Origin: Diphasiastrum complanatum
Lineage: Eukaryota; Streptophyta; Lycopodiopsida; Lycopodiales; Lycopodiaceae
DNA: 64,000 nucleotides
Assembly (NCBI GenBank): GCA_029204225.1
Contig: MU832190.1
Coordinates: 18,723 to 82,722, forward strand
Direction of reading: 5' to 3'
Shown here: one piece after another, positions 1 through 10,640 of the stretch
How the letters are laid out: each line of letters begins with the position of its first letter
Numbering within the stretch: the stretch's first letter is position 1
Translations under genes and position numbers: made by a program
Notes under the pieces: generated by a model
Databases searched by the model: none
Told to the model about the DNA's origin: nothing
The model's input: only the letters and a program-made list of their open reading frames with translations

Positions 1-1361
1 ATGAAAAGATCATGAAGGATGCAAAGCTAAATCAAACAGGATCTAGCACACACAGTGAAGTGAGAAGATTAACACGGGAAAGGAAGTCTTTCGATCGTTA
101 TCATGTGAACTATGCCCTAATGACTGACATTTTGAAGTGTCGAGAGCCATCAACCTTTGATGAGGCAAAAGATCACAAAGAGTGGCAAAGGGCAATGGAA
201 GAAGAGATAGAATCCATCCAAAGACATGATACATGGGAGTTGGTTGATCTACCACTTGGAGAGAAACCCATTGATAACAAATGGGTGTTTAGAACAAAGT
301 TTCATGCGGATGGCACAATAGCAAAGTATAAGGCACACCTAGTAGTGAAGGGTTATGACCAAAGCAAAGGAATTGACTATGAAGAGACATTTGCTCCAGT
401 GGCTAAGTGGACTACGCTACGCCTTATCATTGCCTTAGCATCTCATTTTGGGTGGAAAATCCATCAAATGGATGTGAAGTCTGCATTTTTGAATGGTGAC
501 TTAGAAGAAGTTTACATGGTCCAACCGCATGGCAAAAGGGCAAGAACAGAAAGTATGTAAACTACGCAAAGCACTTTATGGCCTTAAGCAAGCGCCACGT
601 GCATGGTATGGACGCATTGACAGTTACTTTCTTTCACATGGATTTGTAAGAACAAATTCAGATCCAAATTTTTATGTTCTTATAAATGATGACAACATTG
701 CCTTGATTGTACTTTACGTTGATGATATCATTATCACTGGCAATGATGAGAACCTTACTCGTTCTATCAAAGCCAACTTGTGCAAGCAATTTGAGATGAC
801 AGATTTAGATCTTATGCACTATTGCTTGGGTGTCGAAGTATGGCAAACTAGCAGTGATATCAGGTTATGTCAAAACAAGTATGTAGGTGAGATATTGGAG
901 AGATTTCACATGATAGAGTGCAAACCTTCCATCACCCCTTGCGAAGCTGGTAAGAAATTATCTCGTATTGATCATAGTGCACATGTTGATGCTACACTAT
1001 TTCGTCAGCTAGTTGGAAGCTTAACATATCTTACAACTACACGTCCTGATATCTGCTATGCTGTAAGTTTGATTAGCCAATTCATGTCATCACCCACTAT
1101 GAACCATTGGAAAGCTGCAAAAAGGACTTTGAGGTATGTAAAAGGTACACCGAACATTGGTCTAGTCTACAAAAGACAAAGTGTTTTACCTAAGTTGCAA
1201 GGTTATGTTGACGCTGATTGGGCTGGAAGTATAGATGATAAAAAGTCAACAACAGGTTATACCTTCAATTTTGGTAGCGGCTATTTTTCATGGTCTAGCA
1301 AGAAGCAAGATACTATTTCTCTTTCTTCCACAGAAGCCGAATATAAAGCGTTGAGTAATTG
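1..1361 (+). pseudogene. Ty1/copia pol fragment: reverse transcriptase and RNase H
   Basis: Two overlapping reading frames (12-560 and 529-1620) together cover the copia RVT_2 reverse transcriptase and most of the RNase H. Visible motifs are KWVFRTKFHADG, YEETFAPVAK and QMDVKSAFLNGD in the first frame, then LYGLKQAPRAWY, the catalytic LYVDDIIITGND, TRPDICYAVS, and the RNase H motifs DADWAG and SLSSTEAEYKAL. In an active element this enzyme copies element RNA into cDNA in cytoplasmic particles. The frame shifts near 525-560, just after the VQPHG motif, so the protein is broken. The 5' part (gag, protease, integrase) lies outside the window or is lost. RNase H stops abruptly at about 1361, where sequence of another copia family begins. 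Family assignment is firm; the element's full extent is not visible. Confidence 0.9.
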
Positions 1362-1826
1362 CATAATGTTCTTGTGGCTGAGGAGAGTAGGATTCTACAC
1401 CTCAAAACAAGAATGGGGTCCTTGTCACTACATAATGGTGATGAGAAAGCAAACTTCACATCTAAAGGCAAAAAGAAGACTCATTCTTTCAAGAAGTTCC
1501 AAGGCAAGGAGGCCGAGGCAAAGGATGGAGGATCCACCTCCAAAGGGAAGCAAAAAACAAAGCCAAGCTAAAGTGTTTCTTTTGTGGGAAGAAAGAACAC
1601 TTTGCTTCCGAATTTTATAAGAAGAAGAATGCGCAAGGGAGTGAAGATCAAGGCAATCTTGCACAAGGGGAAGAGGAAGAGGATGGCTTCAACACATCCT
1701 TGATGGTAGCATCTACACCAAGATCAAGCCAAGAGACATGGTGGATTGATAGTGGGGCTAGTTCCCACATGTCATTCAACAAGCATTATTTTTCTACTCT
1801 ACTTTCTTGTAATGATTTTAAGTGAG
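1362..1826 (+). pseudogene. Ty1/copia gag C-terminus, zinc knuckle and protease start
   Basis: From about 1362 the sequence matches the gag tail of the element at 38685-40244: a VLVAEE..R-like segment, a Lys-rich linker, a zinc knuckle (KCFFCGKKEHFASE, with Phe in place of the last Cys), and the protease active-site region WWIDSGASSHM. Gag packages element RNA and the aspartic protease matures it. The knuckle and protease are in a different frame from the gag linker, so at least one frameshift is present. Sequence identity stops near 1826, shortly after the protease motif, where an LTR fragment begins. The fragment is therefore bounded by other elements on both sides. Confidence 0.8.
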
Positions 1827-2200
1827 CGCGTTGTGTAGGAACAGAAACACAACAGTTAGCAACAGAAGTATTCAAGAAGAAGAATTCATATAGATTGCAC
1901 AATGAACGATGCAAGAGTGAGACAAAAATTGCACTCTGATTAATATCAACAATGAGTACAATAGCTTGAAGTAATAACTTCAGCTTGCTGAGCGTGATAA
2001 CGCTGGCTACAAAAATTCTGATTGAAAGAGAATTTCAATTAACTCAATTAACACTTACATAGCTTGATTCAGCTAATATATAGATTTACAATTGTCCAGA
2101 ATAATATCTTATGCCTTAACTACCATTTACTCCAGTTTTGCATCTATACAAAGTTGGTAACCACCCTTAGGATATTTGTTTCTCCAGCTGTTTTAGGGTT
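1827..2200 (-). repeat. copia LTR fragment related to the LTR at 44988
   Basis: This stretch aligns colinearly by eye with 45019-45330. Shared blocks include GTGAGACAAAAATTGCA, ACAATAGCTTGAAGT and TGAGCGTGATAACGCTGGC. The 45-kb copy directly abuts a reverse-strand primer-binding site, which identifies this sequence as LTR and gives its orientation. The left end here (the U5 side) is truncated against the gag/protease fragment, and no primer-binding site remains. The right limit is approximate. Confidence 0.6.
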
Positions 2201-2239
2201 GATGATAAGTTGGCGATGTTGGTTTACCAATGTAGCAAA

Positions 2240-2523
2240 AACACAAAGAACCCGAAGGTGCCCTTTAGACTGAAGGTATGCAACTCCTGAAGGTGCCCTT
2301 AGACTTAAGGTATGTAAATCCTGAAGGCCCCCTTAGATTTAAGACAACGAAGAAGGCGAAAAAGCCGAAAAGTGCCTTGGACTAAAGGCAACGAAGAAGG
2401 TGAAGGTGCCTTAGACTAAAGGTAGTGAAAAAGCAGAAGGTGATTTAGATTAAAGACAACGAAAATGCCAAAGGTGCCTTAGACTGAAGGCAACAGAAAA
2501 ACCGAAAAAGCCAAAGGTGCCTT
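2240..2523. repeat. Degenerate minisatellite
   Basis: Irregular tandem copies of a roughly 40-50-bp unit built around GAAGGTGCCTTAGACTGAAGG, followed by a purine-rich segment like CAACGAAAAAGCC. About six or seven diverged copies are visible, with some missing the purine part. Many strand-biased purines and in-frame stops argue against a coding role. Confidence 0.65.
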
Positions 2524-2553
2524 TAAAATGGTTTTTAAGGCATTCTGGTCACT

Positions 2554-3780
2554 TTGTTGTATTGCATACCCTCTTTGAGTTCTGCACTTTATTTTATCAC
2601 ATTCATCGATGATCATTTCAGATTCACCAGAACAATTTTCATCAAGAGCAAGTTGAGACATTCAACTATTTCAAAGAATTCAAATAGTTTGTTGAGACAC
2701 AAATTGGTCGGAAGATCAAGACCCTATGCACCGATTGTGGGGTAGAATATGTGTCAAACAAAATGTCAAACTATCTATCTTCATGCGATATGCATCATCA
2801 GTTCACCACCAGCTACACTCCACAACAAAATGGAGTAGCCAAAAGGAAGAACTGAACATTACTAGATGCAGCATGAATGATGCTATTAAACTCTAATCTA
2901 CCCAGGAAAATTTGGGTTTAAGCTATCTCTATCGACTACTATTTGCAAAATTATTTGGGCACCAAAGTTGTTGACTTGAAGACTCCCTTTGAAGCCTACT
3001 ATGATTACAACTCAATTCTAAAATACCTTCGAGTGTTTGGATGTCTATGTTACGTGCAAATTCCTTCTGACCTGAGAAAGAATCTTGATCCTTTTAGCTG
3101 CAAAAATATGTTTGCAGGAGTTTGTTCCAACAACTCCATTTACCCTCAATAAGCCTTGACCTGCGAATGTTCCCACACTAATTGAAGATATTTCAGTCAT
3201 GCAACAAGGAGAGACATCTACTTAGCAACCGGTGATTGTTTGAAGATCTACTCAAATTGGACAAGAACTTGATCAATTCATTCCCCACGCATTATCAGTC
3301 ACGATAAACATGCCTCAGTAGCAGAAGCCTTGTCAAAGTTTGATGTAGACAATTGGTGTATAGCCATGAACGCTGAGTATAATTCATTGATGAATAACAA
3401 GACTTGGAGTCTTGTCGACTCTCCTCCGAATGCAAAGATTATTGACACAAAGTGGATATTCAAGTTGAAGCTTAACCCAGATGGATCTATATCCATATGA
3501 AAAGCTTGACTAATGGTGAAAGGACTATGAACATATTTATGAGATAGATTACACTAAGACCTTTAGTCCAATGGTAAAGCATCAATCCATTCAAACATTA
3601 CTGGCTATTGTAGTTGTAGAAGATTTGGACATTTAGCAGATGGACATCCAAATAGCTGCTCCTCAATGGACACATCCAAGAATACATCTATATCTATCAA
3701 TTAGAAGATTACATCCTTCAAGGCCAAGAAAGTCTATAAGTTGTAGAAAGCTCTCTATCGGTTAAAGCAAACTCCAAATG
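2554..3780 (+). pseudogene. Decayed Ty1/copia integrase and reverse transcriptase N-terminus
   Basis: Fragments of copia integrase appear in order across several frames: YFITFIDDHFRFTRTIFIKSK (core strand region; partial), a TDCGVEYVS-like second catalytic Asp segment near 2730, YTPQQNGVAKRKN near 2815, and KYLRVFGCLCYVQIPSDLR near 3030-3080. The start of the reverse transcriptase follows at about 3300-3500 (WSLVDSPPNAKIIDTKWIFK), then a badly decayed stretch to 3780. Multiple stops and frameshifts make it non-functional. At about 3781 the similarity switches abruptly to Ty3/gypsy RT, so this copia relic is truncated at that junction. It is unlike the copia fragment at 1-1361 and probably a separate insertion. 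Confidence 0.8.
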
Positions 3781-4882
3781 TTTCAACGTATGATGACTAA
3801 TAGGTGTCAGGAGACATCACTTAAATTGCACCCTTCCAAGTGTTATTTTGGAATGAGAGAAGGTATTTTGTTAGGACATAAGATTTCAAAAGACGGTATA
3901 CAAGCCGATATTGAGAAAATTAAAATGATCCTAGAATTATTAGAACCAACCAATATAAGAGAGCTTAGAGGATTCTTAGGTCATGTAGGATATTATAGAA
4001 GAATAATTAAGGATTATGCTTTTACAGTTACTCCGCTAACATGATTATTAAAAAAGACTATAGAATATTACTGGACAAGTGAGCATCAAGAAGCTTTTGA
4101 AAGATTAAAACAATCTTTAGCTGAAGCAACTAAAGTAAGACCACACGACTGGCCAAAGGAGTTCCATGTCTATGTAGATTTTTTATCATTTGCGATAGGT
4201 GTAGTGTTTAGTCAGAGAGATAGCCAGAATAAAGATTATCCTATTTATTATGCTGGTAGACAGTTAGTAGCTTCAAAAAAAGAATCATTCCCCTATAGAG
4301 CGGGAGGCTTTAGGAATGATCTATTCTGTTAAGAAATTTAGGCACTGTCTTTTAGGATATCCCTTTATTTTTCATGTAGATCATTAGGCATTTAAACACT
4401 TGGTAAACAAACCCGATCTTTCAGGTAGGATCACTCGATGGGTCTTGTTGTCAGACGAGTTTGATTATCAGGTAAAATTAAGGAGAGAAAAAGACCATCA
4501 GAATGATAATTATATTTCATGCCTTCAAACCAAAGATCAATTAGAACCTATCTCAGACAAATTGCGTATCTAGGTAGAATCATCTATCTATACTAATATC
4601 ATTAATCTTTTAGAAGATAAGATATACCCAGATAACTTTAATAAGCAACAAAAAATAGTTTTCTTAGCAAAGGTTGGGGACCATATACCATTATTGATAA
4701 AGTTTTATATAAACTAGGATAACAGACACATGTTGTTTCTAGGGAAATTACATACTAGATGGATGGGACCTTATAAAGTGATCCAAGTTAAATTTAACAA
4801 TGGATATTTATAGTTAGCTGATCTCCAAGGCCATTTGCTTGATACCAGAGTAAATGGATTGAGGGTGAAACGATATTATGAG
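3781..4882 (+). pseudogene. Ty3/gypsy pol fragment with internal deletions
   Basis: The sequence closely parallels the reverse-strand gypsy pol at 60871-64000. Recognisable parts are the RT thumb (LKLHPSKCYFGMREGILLGH and RELRGFLGHVGYYRRI), RNase H (FHVYVDFLSFAIGVV, YPIYYAGRQL), and the end of integrase (LHTRWMGPYKVI, LADLQGHLLDTRV, VKRYYE then stop). Comparison with the 60-kb copy shows two deletions: the RT catalytic MDDF segment is missing between MMTN and RCQET at about 3800, and almost all of integrase is missing near 4700. Several stop codons occur in RNase H. The terminal VKRYYE-stop fixes the natural end of pol. The element cannot make active RT or integrase. Confidence 0.88.
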
Positions 4883-5631
4883 TAACTCAATTTTCGAGCG
4901 AAACGAACAAGTTGAGTTTTGCGAGGAATGCGAAGAACATCCAAATATACCAAAGCGAAAGTTTTGTGACTATAGAAACCCGAAAAGACAAAGTATTTTG
5001 CGAAAAATGCGACATTTGGATGAATTTTGTGCTTTTCACACATTGCTGGTGCGACACTTTGTGATTTTCGCATTTGTGTCAGTTTATTTTGTGCCATTTT
5101 ATTTTTTAGACATTTGTTCTGCTCCTTGATATTTGCACACATCATTTTTCTTTGCAAAAAATCCGACACTCATTCCAATATGTGTTGTTTTCGCCAACTT
5201 GTGCACATGTAAAATCCGAATAACGCAACATTTGTCAAAAATTTGTTGTTCAAACGCCTCCTATGCCTTTTATTATTGCGAAAAAGTCTTAGTGTTTTCG
5301 CACATGTCTTCCATTCTATTTTTCCGACAAATGCGACACTTTTCGGAAATGGGGTTTTTGCGCATTTTCTAACACTTTTATTTTTTGAAAAATGCGACAC
5401 TTTTCAAAATGGAAATTTTCCCTGTTCTGGCACTTTGACTTTGTGAAAAAAATCGACAAAAATGCGGGAGTTAACAAATATGACTGTTTTCTCATAGATT
5501 GTGTAAAATTTATTTTCGTAGTTCGATACTCAAAAATTTTGAGTTCGACTTTTGCGAACTGTGCGAAATACCTGTTGTATTTCTATTATTTGAATTTTTC
5601 TTCTTAATTGTATTGCTTTGAAGCTTTTCCA
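4883..5631 (+). other. Gypsy post-pol spacer rich in TGCGACACTTT-type motifs
   Basis: No convincing coding sequence. The spacer carries many diverged copies of short motifs such as TGCGACACTTT, TTTTCGCA and ATCCGACA at irregular spacing. The shorter spacer after the other gypsy pol (60606-60870) has the same flavour, with GCGAAAATGCCGA and TTCGCTAC motifs, so this looks like a property of the gypsy family rather than of the locus. Confidence 0.5.
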
Positions 5632-8449
5632 ATGGCTACCAACGATTCCATTACCTTCAAAACACATCCGAAACCTATCCTGTCGGTATTGCATCCTTAA
5701 GCAACAAGAGCTAGAATAGAAAGTCTGTTGCAATTCAATCCGTCGGTCATACTATTTGAAGTAGTTCGAAATCTAGATGAGATCGAAGATGGCCACATTT
5801 GCGGCGTAGTGCATAATAATCTAATAACCATTACCGAAGCCTTCTATTGTCAAGCTTTAGGTCTGCCAGTTGATGGTACTATACCAATATCACTGGAGCT
5901 GATTATATCACAAGAAGTGGACCAATTCAGGAGGGAGCTTATCTTGAGAAGAGGGAATATGAATTATTTTATATCATAGACCCTAATCTCAAAAGCTTCG
6001 TTTGATTTGTCATCGCTTTCATATTTTTCCCAGAACAGGAGTATACAATATCCGCAACTAATATGGATATTTGCTCAAAGCCATTAATGGAGAGCTAGGT
6101 TCTTTCGGATAGATTGCTTTTAAGCAATTTTGTAAGCTAATCAGGGATAAGCGATTCCCCAGACTAGGATTTCAGTTTGAAATATTGTGTTTGCATGCTA
6201 GAATTCTGACTACACAAGAAGCATGTGCCATAAGGATAGCTCCAATACAGCAGGAAGGCGACCCTTCAATTGAAGAAGCGGAATCTCAGATGCAGACTAC
6301 GAAGACAAGTTGTGCGAAAGTAGCATCTTCTACGAGAGCAACATCCTCTGTGAAAGCAACAACATCATCAAGCCAACAAAATGCTGATTCCATTCATGAC
6401 GAAGTAAGTTCATGAAACACAAAGTGAACCAGAAGAGACGCGACAGCAAGAAATTCCCGACATCCAATAGGAGCAGAAAACTTCTGACACCTACGAAGAG
6501 TAGGATGAAGTTGAAGCTGCTGTTATTGATGAAGACACATACCAAAAAGTTTTTGGGAAATTATTGACAGACACCCAGGATTCCATCCAGCACATGGTCA
6601 ACCTGAAAAACGTCTCAAGACAACTCAATGCCAAGTTTACAACAGCTCGTGTCGAGCTAGTGCAAAAAGACCAGGACTTGGAAGAAGCACATGTCGAGTT
6701 GATGCAAAAGAATCAAGTGCTAGAAGAAGAGAAGGGCAGGTTTGATGCAACTCTAGAAGCACTAGAAGATATGTAGGACCAGTCCAATCAATTCGAAAAG
6801 GAGAACTTGCTACTCAAGCAGCATGTTCAGACCCTATAGAGTTTGCTGCAACACGAGCGACATATCAGAAGTACGGTCCAAAAGTCCAATGAAGCTTTGG
6901 AAGAACAATTGCAAACTGTTACTTTTGAAAAGGAAAAATCAGAAGCCAAGCACAAAGAGATGGAGGATTCTGTCCAGCAGATGCAGAACTCCATGGAAAT
7001 GATGAAAAAAGGCAATGCCATCTACAAGAGGCAAGCCAAATAGACGATCTTATAGAGGATCAATTCTGATACAACCCTAGCAGCATGTGTGTCTCATGGG
7101 AACAACGTTCAACAGAACATAATCAACTCCTTCTAGCTTTAGTACCTTCACCCGCTAATGACAGAGTATGAGAAATTGAAGGAAGAATTGGAAGAAGCCA
7201 AATTCAATTCAATCCAATTCCAGCTTGCTGAAGAAGAACCGATGCCAAAAGAATACAAATCCATCCAGACTACACCCTTCTTCATGGAAAAGGTAGACAA
7301 GTCTACCTAGACTATTGTCGAAGTTGCTGAAGTACAAGTTAGAGAAGTACTACCTCAAGCTGTTGCAGTTACTCCAATAACAAAGCAAATACCGCCCGAG
7401 TGTAGATAAACCAAGCGGCACTGCTACTAAGAAAAACATAAAGGTAATTTACCCACTACCGAAGTAGGTACTTAAGGAATTTCAGCAAGACTTAGCCACC
7501 TTCCTACCCCCTTTGTACACTCCTGAACTTCAATGGATTAGATTACCTCTTTTTGCCTTGGACTTTTTGGTTATACCAAACAACATGGGAAAGTCCTTGG
7601 GCTTTTTCCAATTTCTTTCACTTTTGGGCTAGATTGTCAATTTACCAGAAAAAATATATTAGCCCTAGCAATTGTACAAAATCAATTCAATATTCGAATT
7701 GAGTATGTACATATAGTTACTGGATGTCTAACCATGTACATTTTAGAATATCTCAAAAAAATTGAAAACAACATTCTACCTGCTTTGAATGAGCATCTGA
7801 ATAAACTAGATGCTGTAAATCTCTTTGATATCCATGAAATTAATCCAAGTTCCAGCCCTTCTACTGTTAAAATCCCTACATACCTTGATCTGTGGACAAT
7901 ATACACAGTCTGGGAGATGAATTATTCCCAACACCTAAAGGAGTTGAAAGAACAGAATCTTCTCCGATCTGAAAACCCTTTAACTAAGCCCTATTATACA
8001 TACAACTATATAAATATCGCTTCTCTTATTTTCTATTTCCTCTTGTCAACCTGACACTTGTACATAATGAATACTCCACTTCAATATGCATATGAAACCC
8101 TATCTCTGACAGTACCGTATGCTGAAATGTCTAAAATATTGATCGAAGCAAGTTGGTATGATCACCTTGTGAATAGCACTTTGATCGATGTGCCAATTGG
8201 TCCATTGGAAAATCAAGGAGTGGGTGAATATCCAAGTCTTGCAATCAATGAAGACTACCTCAAAATGAATGATTATTATATGAGGACAGTTTGAAAATCA
8301 CTGGAATAGGTTGAAGAAGAAAATGCTGCCAGAGCTAAAGCAGTCTTTCTCAGGAAACCAACTACCAGGAAGCGAGCACTTGAATCATTGTTTGCGAGCC
8401 ACTTCACAACTGAGGAAGGGGATATGTGGAGGCATACATTTTCCACATG
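5632..8449 (+). pseudogene. Decayed extra ORF of a gypsy element, with coiled coil
   Basis: After the pol stop and the spacer, an ATG at 5632 opens a long reading path that can be followed, with at least six stops or shifts, to about 8449, roughly 0.9 kaa in its original form. The N-terminal part (about 5728-5979) includes ITEAFYCQALGLPVDGTIP. The middle (6564-7250) is a clear heptad-rich coiled coil full of Glu, Lys, Gln and Leu. The later part (7734-8290) reads as a globular region (MYILEYLKKIENNILPALNE, YLDLWTIYTVWEMNYSQHL). The end is basic and acidic (RKPTTRKRALESLF then THFTTEEGD-like). No gag, protease, RT or integrase motif is present. Plant Athila and Tat gypsy lineages are known to carry extra ORFs between pol and the 3' LTR; membership here is inference. 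It could also be a captured host gene. Confidence 0.5.
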
Positions 8450-8930
8450 ATTCAATTACTTTGTATATAGAGTCAATTTTTGAATTTTTGTATCATGTAT
8501 ATATGCAATAAGGCCTAAATACATGTAAAGGCCTATTGCAACTTTAGAATTTGTGTTTTAGATTGTGGCTAATCTGCCACTCTTGTAATTCGTGAATTAG
8601 TTGTAGATGTTTAATCTTTCTAATTTGTAAGTTACAAGATGCGACACGAAATTGTTCGCGAACTATATACCTTCTGTTTGATGCATAATATAGCAAGTCT
8701 AATGCTAGTAAAGCAAGACAAGAATTAGAAAACGAAAAATACAGAAAACTAGTCTGCCTGCATGCGAGACAATTCTGAATAGGATCTGTAGATCCATAAG
8801 TCCGCTAGTAAGCGAGACACAAATTCGTGAGAGAATTGTATTTCTCTCACGCCAATGCACTGTGTGGATATGTCGCACAGTGCTTGAAGAATCGGAAAAT
8901 TAATAGATGATATTGTAGCTGTTGTGCACA
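8423..8930 (+). repeat. Probable 3' LTR of the gypsy element
   Basis: A purine-rich tract GAGGAAGGGGATA (8410-8422) immediately precedes TGTGGAGGCATACATTTTCC, the typical polypurine-tract/TG arrangement at the start of a 3' LTR. A TATA-like TGTATATATGCAATAAG lies near 8496-8512. The right end is uncertain; a CA end at about 8930 is plausible (TTGTGCACA). The extra ORF overlaps the start by a few codons. No second LTR copy is in the window to confirm it. Confidence 0.4.
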
Positions 8931-8978
8931 TTATTAATCTGTATGATTGTATGATCTCGAATTTATTTTGGTCTGCTA

Positions 8979-9275
8979 CTATTCGTGTGTCTGATTCGCT
9001 TGTTCATTTAATTCCGCATCTTGGTTTGATATTGTTGTTGTCATAGATTCACTAATGTGGGCAATGGCGTGGTCTTTAATCGACGAATTTATTAGTGATA
9101 AGGCCTTTGAAACCCTTTTTTCATATGCACGAATGTCGGCTGGAGTTGTGCTTGGGTGATGCTCCACCCCAATGACGATGTCCCACAACTCCTTTTCCAC
9201 CAAAATGCTTTTTATTTTGAATTTCCAAATCCTTTTATTGGACACCCCATACAATTTACTAGCATCTCCAGGCAC
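8979..9275 (-). pseudogene. Ty1/copia gag N-terminal fragment
   Basis: A 98-residue open frame starts with an ATG at 9275 and contains the copia gag N-terminal signature: KLYGVSNKRIWKFKIKSILV, WDIVIGVEH and ALSLINSSIKDHAIAHI. This matches the N-terminal pattern of the other copia gag genes in the window (YxxWKxxMES, ELWDIV). It ends at 8979 where the putative gypsy LTR flank begins; the zinc knuckle and pol are absent, so it is a truncated relic. The likely original product was the N-terminal part of the capsid protein. Confidence 0.7.
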
Positions 9276-10164
9276 GAATGCCCTTACTCATGCCATTTCA
9301 CCAAAAATTGTTCCTATAGCGCCTTTATGAGCCAAATGAAGAGCTTACAAAGCAATTAGAAGCCTCAAAAGTAAACTTCAAAGTCTGACCAAAAAAGTTT
9401 CAGCCCTCTCGCCGCTTGATTTGGCCTAACTCGCCAAAATAGGTAGAAATTTGAAAAATGGCTCAATGCAGGATCTGAAGCTCTGCCCTTGAAATGGTGT
9501 GGTTTGCCCTTTAACGCACTTTCTCCCTACGATTCGGTGATCACTCTATGCGGGAGAAGTTGTACTTGCAGGATATAGTCCTTTTCTACCCTTAATTTAG
9601 GGTATTTTTGCTTTTGGACGGCCTTGGCATTTTCAATTCTATTTGTTGAAGAGATAGATCTTATAATCGTGCTAGTGGCACCATGGCTACTGGTCTATGT
9701 CTCTCAAGGTCGCCATCCTCTCTTATTCCACCCCTTCCAATAAGTTGAGCAAGAAAACCACTGTAAAAAATGATGCAGACATGGTCTAGGCAAGCGTGAT
9801 GGCAACTTGTGGACATAGCAGCGACAATCGTGAGATTGGCATTGGAGATCATAGGCTCATGGCAACCATGATAGCGTGTTCATACTAGACTTGTGTCTCA
9901 AATGGGCTATTGGGTGGGGAGGAAAAGAGAATTTGTTTTGCTTCATTTGGGCCAAGATTGAAACAAAGTTGTTTTTTTTTTTGGTCCGTATATGTAAAAC
10001 ATAACATCCTAGAGAAAACGACAACTGAGACAGTAATGCTTTAGATCTTGGGTAAGGCAATATTATGGTGGCATAATATAGCTAAAAAACCATCAAATTG
10101 AAAATAATTTAAGGCATCATTCCTTAAAACCTTCATGTTGATAATGATTCACTCATGTAAAACC
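9276..10164. other. No gene recognised
   Basis: Short frames of 60-70 codons on the reverse strand (9661-10060) show no recognisable domain. An oligo-T tract lies near 9970. The stretch upstream of the copia gag fragment could be its leader, but no primer-binding site was found. Confidence 0.3.
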
Positions 10165-10640
10165 ATCTTATGAAATGTGCAATGAGTACTAGAGAATTTG
10201 ACTCATATGTTCATGAAATTATTGATCTATAGAGCAAAGTGCCTATGCATCGCCCTAAGCTAGCACAATGGCACTTTATCCGCGGGTTGCCAGCCGACTA
10301 CTACAATGAATGCCCATAGAAGGTATTAAGGCTTTTGAGGATGCCATTCTAGTGACTGATGCATATGGTAAGATTATAGTGGGATAGAATATTTTTTGAG
10401 TTGTTAGCACTTTTTAAGGGGAAAGAGCAAGAAAAGGATCAAACAATTTTTTGATGAGTTAGACGAAGGAGCACATTCATTTTTCAAGAAATCCAAGAGC
10501 AAAGGAAGGGAGAAGTTATCTTCAAACATTAGTAAAGCATAGTTTAAGATTTCAAGAAATAAATTTGCTTCACTTGCAAGAAACCAAGACACTTCTATAG
10601 GATTGCCTAGAAAGGAAAGAAATAGTTTCAAATACCCAAG
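10165..10640 (+). pseudogene. Decayed Ty3/gypsy gag with zinc-knuckle remnant
   Basis: Reading across several stops gives MSTREFDSYVHEIIDL, then LAQWHFIRGLPADYYNECP and a DAILVTDAYGK-like segment, the pattern of a retrotransposon gag core. About 230 bases further on, at 10563-10615, CFTCKKPRHFYR resembles a CCHC knuckle whose last Cys has been lost. Multiple stops make it inactive. No protease or RT was recognised downstream to about 11050. The call rests on pattern recognition of decayed sequence and is moderate. Confidence 0.45.
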
